A stretch of DNA of 64,000 nt, taken from contig JABACO010000009.1 in NCBI GenBank assembly GCA_013339895.1, positions 3,701,190 to 3,765,189 of the forward strand, in the 5' to 3' direction. The translations under genes and the position numbers were made by a program. Below are positions 57,419 through 64,000 of the stretch, one piece after another (the stretch's first letter is position 1; every line of letters begins with the position of its first letter). This DNA comes from Ephydatia muelleri. Taxonomy: Eukaryota; Porifera; Demospongiae; Spongillida; Spongillidae. The notes beneath the pieces are model-generated. The model was not told where the DNA came from. It saw nothing but the letters and a program-made list of their open reading frames with translations, and did no database searches.

Positions 57419-58463
57419 TGTGACCATGAACGATGTATTCATTACATCATCATTCTGGTACCACTGTTTTATGGCAGATAATGTGTCACCTGTTCTTCTA
57501 TGGCAGGTGGTACGATATGATTTAAGTGTTGAACAAAGATATTTGAAACATCACCAACAAAGGTAATTGGCAATTCAGTAGTGTCTTTTAGATAGATTGA
57601 ACGGTACAATCTTCTGAACTTGATAAAGTGCCTTTGATTTTGTTGCAATATGTGTTGGGATTTGAATTCTTTTACAGTCAGGTCCATCATGCACAAAGGT
57701 CAACATAATCTGTTAAATAAATACCAAGTTTCTTGGCATATCAGGTGCAAAAAGGACTTCCGTGAATTCTGTCAATGTTGCTTTGAGCACTTGCTTGATG
57801 AGTCAGCACAGAAAATAAAAATAACAGGGGAGGGGGCAGACACACACTGCTTCTTTGTTTAAGCATTTTTTGCTAAACCCAGCCACCGTTGCCCTTTAGT
57901 AATTAGAGTAGAAATTTGTTGTTCGTTGGATGCATTTTTGAGGATATCCGTCTTTGTTCGGCATGTGCTTAAATTACCATTGGTGAAGGAACTGTCCACC
58001 CCATGATTATTCCTGCTGTGACATGATGGGTTGTCACAGTTGGTATGCACATGGGAGATACCATTGCGGCTTGGCTTGGCTTGGCATCATACAGTGTGCC
58101 TGATCTCATAAGTTGGCACTTTGTCATTGCTTGGCTGCCTACAACTTACATACTTGGTTGTGTACTTGTCCTTGCTAGCAAGTAGGAATTTACAATGAGG
58201 GAGAAAATTTGAATAGGTGTGTCAAAATTATTAGCCTTAGGTTTGTTGTAATGGGAGTGTGTGTACTGTACCATGTCATTCTGCAAATATTAAATGTGTT
58301 GTCCTCCAACATAGGCCCTCTGTGCACAAGGATTTTGACCTGCTGGTCCTCTCTTGGATGCTCCACATACACCAACAGTAACCTTTCATCTATGTGTTTG
58401 AAGCTACTAAGAGCTAGTAGAGGTTTGTGGGCTTGAAATATAATTACTGCTTGGTTTGTCCTC

Positions 58464-58539
58464 AATGGCAGTGATGTTACTAGTCAGAAATCACATTGTA
58501 TGATATCTATGATTCCATTGGAACTATAACTGAGCCATG
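58464..58539 (+). ncRNA. C/D box snoRNA 3, copy B
   Basis: Same as 17246-17321. Confidence 0.75.
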
Positions 58540-58700
58540 TTCTAAATCATGTTAGATATGTTCAAGTTCATGTAGTGTTGTGTTAAGTTTTCATATGTTC
58601 TCACACTAGTGACCAGGTGTGCTCAAGTTATCAGTGGTGTGAGTGTCATGATGAGAAGCGCACGCGTATGGAATGGTAAGCTTATTTTTACGTTGGTGGA

Positions 58701-58776
58701 AGTGGTGATGATATAATTAGTCAGAAATCACATTGTATGATAATTGATGATTCCTCATCACTCAGACTGAGCCACT
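58701..58776 (+). ncRNA. C/D box snoRNA 4, copy B
   Basis: Same as 17483-17558. Confidence 0.75.
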
Positions 58777-59801
58777 GGCTGTGATGTGGACTAATTATTC
58801 AATTTTATTAACATGTTGGCTAAGATTGTTGTGCTGCTTGAGTACAGTAAAGGCTATAGGCTTTCATACTGCAGACTTGACAAATGCAAATGAGTGGCCC
58901 TAGGGTATGTGTATTAGATTAGATGGGTGGGTCGTGGAAATAAAGATGACACATGTAAATGATACTGTATTAAGTTGTTTTTAATTGGTCTTCATTTATA
59001 GCTGTGAGGGGTGAAGAAAAGGATTCATTGCAACAAATATTGTAAGTCTTTTTCTATAGTTTGTCTAAGCATGTCCCTTCCATATAAAGCACCTCATTAC
59101 ACTAAGTGCTTTCTGTTATTTTTAACCACACTTTGTTGCTGATAATCTCAGCTGCATGTATGGCAAAGAAATAATGGTAGGCACTCACAATGTGTACTGA
59201 GGTCGTCATGGTGAAGGAAAGTAAAATGCAGTGGTGGGTGCAGTGTCATAGGGCCTCCAGTCCATTGATGTACAGCTGCAATACCATATGCTACATTTTG
59301 GACCATCTCAGCTTGAATTGTCTCCTGTTTACAACCAATGTGTTTCAAGACTTTTTCATCACTTGTTTTTATTTCCCTTTATGTATGTAACTACTATGCA
59401 GCAGCCAAGCCTCAAGCTGGTTGGCAATGCGATTGTAAGTTTTTGTGATAAATAACAATCAAAGTAGTTAACTAAGCATGTTCCGACATCTTGCAGAGCG
59501 TGCATGCTTCACGAGGCACAACACTACTAGAGTGTCCAAAGTGCATCCCTTTTTTTTTCCACCACCACCCCACTCAAACCTCCACTATCAGCATGTGACG
59601 AGTAGTCGTCGGTCCTGCTCAGCCCTTAAACACTGGGCAATTGCAAGTCACACTTAGCCTGACTCACCTAAAGCTTCACAGTTGGTGTCCTAAGGGGTGT
59701 GGTACAGGACCTACCAGCCACAACCAATGTGATATCATTAACTTGAAATTGAAAATGGACCCTTTTGATAGCAGCAATGTTGCTGTAATTGAGCACATTG
59801 A

Positions 59802-59879
59802 CAATGGCGATGATGTAATTAGTCAGAAATCACATTGTATGATAATCACTGATTCCATTATACCGACACTGAGCCATTG
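59802..59879 (+). ncRNA. C/D box snoRNA 5, copy B
   Basis: Same as 18584-18661: stem CAATGGC/GCCATTG, box C GATGATGT, box D CTGA. Confidence 0.8.
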
Positions 59880-61465
59880 TTACGATACCTTTTAGCATCG
59901 TGTTTCATAAGCTATGGTGGTACACATGATGTGACATTTCCGTATTGAAATCATTGGGGTCATGTTCCGTGTTGTACTATACAAAATACGCAAAATCACT
60001 ACACTCAAAACTGTATCTGCAAGTAAAGTGGGTGAAAAGGGCCAAAATTGGGGGATGTGTTAATGATAAACTCAACTAACGATTTTTTTTTTGACACAGG
60101 ATTTTATTACAACCATTGAGACAACTGGTGCTTACAGAGTGAAAACCAACGGTCAGCTTGAAGATACAGGGCAGAGTCGAAATTGGGGGAAAGTGATTTT
60201 GGATTGTGAAAAGCAGTCCATTTCAACGCTTGACCCTAAGGGTTGTTTGCATTGTTTGATGCGTTCATTTGTTCAGTGTTTTGCACACACGTCTAGTTTA
60301 TAATATGACGTACGCACACAAGTATGGTATGTATTGTTCATCAGCTGCTGACAACTATTCATTTGTCCCCCTTCATGATCTCATACGCAGACCGCCGTTT
60401 GTCCATTGTGCCACGCGCATCCACATCTCGTCCACGCGATCTAATTTAGCATGGCACTTAATTGTGCAATCAGGTTTCGTTTTTCCGCGAAGGTGTATCT
60501 GTAACAGGGTTTCAACGTTAGTGCGTTAGTGTATGACGTTCATTTCAATGATAAATCAGAGGCATGCATACAGCTGTGGGTAAGCAGAAGCAAGACTAGA
60601 CGAACCAGCGTACGTGGTACTATACAAATGGCGGTGCGTATATTTAAGGTGTACGTTCAAAACTACACAATGTAGAATACAGTATCGCATGACAAACAGT
60701 GTGTTAACGTTACGCAGAATGGAAGTAGCTCCGGGTTGGTCAGTCGCTGCTGCCGTGCTTCTTGCCGGCCTAGTTATCTAGTTAGTGTTGGGGGGGTGGA
60801 GTCAGGGACACGCCCCTCACGGCTGGGGGTGTGCCACCCGAGCAGACCAACCCTGACTCTCATCACGTTGTCAGGTAGCCAGTCAGACAACGGAGAAGAA
60901 AAGAAAAAAAAAAAAGGAATCTGCACGTGTTGGCTGCGAAGCTTCGCTCTGCCGTGCGCCTGCCCGAAGTCGTAGTCACGTGTCCTGCCAATCGTGCCGT
61001 CACAACTACGCCCTCCTTGTGGGGGTGCTTCGTTAACCCAGTTTAACAGTATTTAACTGTTGCATAGGATGCATCGTGTTGGCTTGGCTACATTCTAAAT
61101 GTTGATGAGCCTAAACGTGCTATCGGTGACACTCAATCCATGCATCCATCTACTAAGTCATTTGCCTGCCGGATGTCATGGACCTTGATCCCTCATGTGT
61201 TCTGACCCTTGTCAATCCTGTGACAGCCATATTTATTGCTGTGAACAGTTAGTTATCTTTGGTATTAATTCTTTGCAATTGGAACTATACCGTAAATGGC
61301 ACGTGCGAGCCTATAAATACTATTTCTTGAGCGAGCCACACCGTGCTCATTTTAAGTTCAACGTACTTCCCTCGATAACCCATATATGCAGTTACTACTA
61401 CATGTATTCCGCATGCGCAAGCGGTCTATTACATTTCCTATAAACGCGCAACACCAATATTCGAT

Positions 61466-61506
<41 letters not shown>

Positions 61507-61513
61507 AGGGGTG

Positions 61514-61599
61514 TAGTCTCGTACCCAGACCCAAATGTACGTGATGTCATACTGTAAGCGATGATCATCGTTGTACATTTGGGTCTGGGTACGAGACTA
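61514..61599. mobile_element. TAGTCTCG palindromic MITE in poly-G, copy B
   Basis: Same 86-bp element as 20276-20361. Here the left flank reads ...GGGGGTAGGGGTG before the element, while copy A has only G, and both G-runs differ in length. Confidence 0.9.
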
Positions 61600-61793
61600 G
61601 GGGGGGGGGGGGGGGGGGGGGTGTACTTCATGACACGGACGCCCAACAATTTCTCACTAAGGTCTGTATGCACCATCATAGAAAAGAGGCATGAAAATAT
61701 TCAAAAGTGCCATTCAACACTTGCCATATCGCTTTTTACACAACACAGTACGCATTTGTATCATCTGCATGTGCGTCTCGTCCGTTCCTGCCA

Positions 61794-62502
61794 CAGAGGC
61801 TCAATGGATCACCACATAGAGATAATTCAAAAGCGCTGCAGAGTATGTGGGAACCTGTTGGTAGCTACAAGGAAAAAGAAAGATCATTATCAATGCTCGA
61901 GCAGCACAGCTCTTTTCTGTATTTAGCATTGACATAAGTAATGATGTCCCAGGCACCCACCCTTCATCATTTTGCAAACAAGTACTAAACAGATATTTAC
62001 AAGCTAAAGATCACCTTCTTGCATACACGAGCCGCCATTATCTTTCAGTGGATGGCACATGCAGAAGAGGGATGCATGGCATAGTAGAAATGTACATGCA
62101 TGCATACCTGAAAGCATATCATGTTGTACACCTATAGATCTGCCATCCAAAAAAGGAAGAGGAACAAACAAAACAGATCCACATCCCAGAGGTGGATCCA
62201 CAGCTAGCTGTAATGCAATTATTGCCTGGATTAAAGGGATCGCACCACCACACTACTCACCCCCAGATGTTCCACTTGCAACAATAAATAACCCAGCCAT
62301 CTAGGACCAGCTGCAGTGCCCAATCTGCTTGATGATCCACTGTCAACCTCTAGAGCTCCCTTGTATGTACCACTTGCACAGTGAAATGGTTCATCGAGTT
62401 CAAGTGTACAGAGATGAAGTGTCCATGTTGTAACACCAATGTATAGCCTGCAAACGGGATGTAAAAGCTGAAGATTACCACACACACACGAGTGCAGCAC
62501 TT
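61794..62502 (+). pseudogene. RAG1 N-terminal-like zinc/RING module, copy B
   Basis: Same remnant as 20552-21262. Two single-base deletions relative to copy A (AAAGAAAG against AAAGAAAAG, and ATCATTATC against ATCATTTATC, near 61880) add frame breaks between the CxxC and the HPxxFC parts. Confidence 0.45.
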
Positions 62503-63375
62503 CACCAACAAAGGGTGAGGTGAAAATGGCACCTCAAGTATTGTGTATAGGTTAGCTGACACCAGTCCTGAAAAAATATATTACAATCCCTACTGGAGGG
62601 AAAGTTACATACTTGGTCCGTTATACTGTGCAAGGAGCGGAGCCCATTCATGCAAGGTTTAATACCTTGCAAAGAACATACCATTATATGGGTAACACGG
62701 TACAATGACTTCTCACTATGGTGAAAGAGCACAACCTTTCAATTGCACCTCAGCTATTCCTAGCTCCCCCAGCCAAGCAAATAAAACATTTAACTATATA
62801 CCAATAATTCTTAAAACTGGTATTTTCTCTGCTCAGCAGACCAACAATATGAAAACATCCTGTACCCCGCTGCAAAGAACGCAGGTAGATGGACAGCTTG
62901 TGGCCTTGCTCACGTTTGTAGAAATAGCGCATGTGCTAGTTAAGTGGTACCGTCTGATACAGAACGTTTGACTCAATGCTGCTGTGTACCCAGCAAGTTA
63001 TCTGTGTAAGATCTTGGTTCATTCAATGATGTTTTGGCAAAGGGCACATATCATGATGATTGTTCTGGTATATAAGGTATATTGGTATCAATGCTGCCTT
63101 CGCATCTATATGTGGCTTTGGATTTTAACTGCAAAATGTAATCTTGTATGTGGCACAGGTACCATACAACATATTGGGCAGAGTATTGCAGCGTTTGCGC
63201 TTTCTAGTTTAGAGTGGTTGTCTGCCGATGATCGATCAGTGTATAACATACCGTGCATGAGTGTGTATACGTGATTACGCAATCTTCATGCGGGGCAGGC
63301 CCCAACTTGACTACATACATGTAGTTCAGCGAGGAGATAGAAATGGTTGAAAGGATTGAAAAAGCATGCACTGTG

Positions 63376-64000
63376 TTATAGAATGGAACATTTGGTGTGC
63401 TTCTCAACCTTTTGAGGCCCTAGAACAGTTCTCACAGCTTCCTCGAAAACTAGTTGTAGGTTCTTTTGTGTCACAGCGGAACACTCCACGTATTTGACTG
63501 CACCAATGTTCTTTTGCATACGCAGACCCTGGGCATAGGTGATGGGAGACTGATGCCTCTCTTTGAGACCCATGATGGTTTCTTTGTCATCTCTGAGGTC
63601 CATCTTCGTCCCCACAAGGACAACGGGGATGTCTGGACAGTGGTGTTTTAACTCCGGGTACCACTATCACATGAGAGAAATTGCACTGCTTTAAATAAAT
63701 GTATAGTTTCATGCATATTTACTTAATTACCTTCTCTTTATATTTTCAAAGGAAGTGGGGCTGACCAAGGAGAAGCAGAGGAGGAACACATTCTAAAATA
63801 ATGGTTTTCCAACTAATCAATAATGCGCATTGCATATCCGTGTGTAGCTTACGGTCATCGGATATGAAAGTGGACGTAATCTATCGTAGTCCTCTTGACC
63901 TGAACGATTACATGTAGACTGTCAGTCTGTATATCAATGTGCACGATGCAATTTTGTTCTCACCTGCAGTGTCCCACAAGCCAAGATTGACTAATTTCCC
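63376..64000 (-). CDS. Rac-like GTPase, block B, truncated by window end
   Basis: Exon 6 63663-63376, exon 5 near 63793-63732, exon 4 near 63900-63854 and part of exon 3 are visible. Exons 1-2 lie beyond the window. The sequence matches 22135-23113. In exon 5 the A-run (IKEK codons) is one base shorter than in block A (TCTTTATA against TCTTTTATA on +, near 63738), which shifts the frame before exon 6. Either this copy is a pseudogene or the base is an assembly error. Confidence 0.75.

Larger units (their letters stand above)
56758..60303 (+). ncRNA. Spliced snoRNA host gene, copy B
   Basis: Same exon-intron pattern as the host gene at 15540-19080 with an offset of 41,218. Exons include 56911-57015, 57189-57270, 58610-58674 and 59002-59041. 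An insertion of about 8 bp near 60004 (CTCAAAACTG) lies in the last intron. Ends uncertain. Confidence 0.65.
51226..64000. repeat. Segmental duplication block B (runs off the window)
   Basis: Direct, near-identical copy of 10008-22762, starting at TAGCTAGATGACTAAG. The left flank (…GCCAGGGACGT) is unlike block A's left flank. Homopolymer differences dominate. The copy continues to the last base of the window, so its right junction is not seen. Confidence 0.95.

Overview
The window is eukaryotic nuclear DNA. Genes are split by short GT-AG introns with metazoan-type intergenic space, CA/GT microsatellites, minisatellites, MITEs, hAT, Ty3/gypsy and Ginger-type mobile elements, and C/D snoRNAs hosted in introns. 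A Rac-type GTPase family, a CARD-like/ankyrin protein, a GK5-type sugar kinase, a CRT-like transporter and a RAG1-N-terminal-like zinc module together suggest a marine invertebrate animal, perhaps a sponge or another early-branching metazoan. The phylum is inference.

Layout. 1-6.3 kb is transposon debris: a 31-bp tandem repeat, a degenerate Ty3/gypsy pol with a 21-bp internal expansion, a decayed hAT element and a long-inverted-repeat MITE. A six-exon Rac-like gene lies on + at 6.3-7.6 kb. A 9-bp minisatellite fills 9.1-9.5 kb. From 10,008 to about 22,762 runs block A: a seven-exon CRT-like transporter gene, a snoRNA host gene with five related C/D snoRNAs in separate introns, a decayed RAG1-N-terminal/RING-like gene, and a Rac-like gene on -. 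Block A recurs almost base for base as block B at 51,226-64,000, where the window ends. This is either a very recent segmental duplication or an unmerged second haplotype.

Between the blocks, 24.4-41 kb is a tandem array of three Rac-like genes and one Rac pseudogene, all on -. The array units also carry fragments of an unrelated small gene. Units 1 and 2 contain a composite insertion of about 3.8-4.1 kb (an internally deleted hAT plus a Ginger-like integrase/Ulp1 protease element). Unit 3 lacks it. Next come a small two-exon gene on -, a CARD-like/ankyrin gene on +, an uninterrupted GK5-like kinase frame on +, and about 3.5 kb of low-information DNA with minisatellites up to block B.

No operon or single pathway links the genes. 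The clearest theme is local expansion of Rac GTPases. All copies share exon number and intron phases, and each carries a substitution at residue 28 or 29 (Rac1 numbering), the switch I positions where human RAC1 mutations cause fast nucleotide cycling. Coordinates of splice sites come from reading consensus sites and frame continuity by eye.
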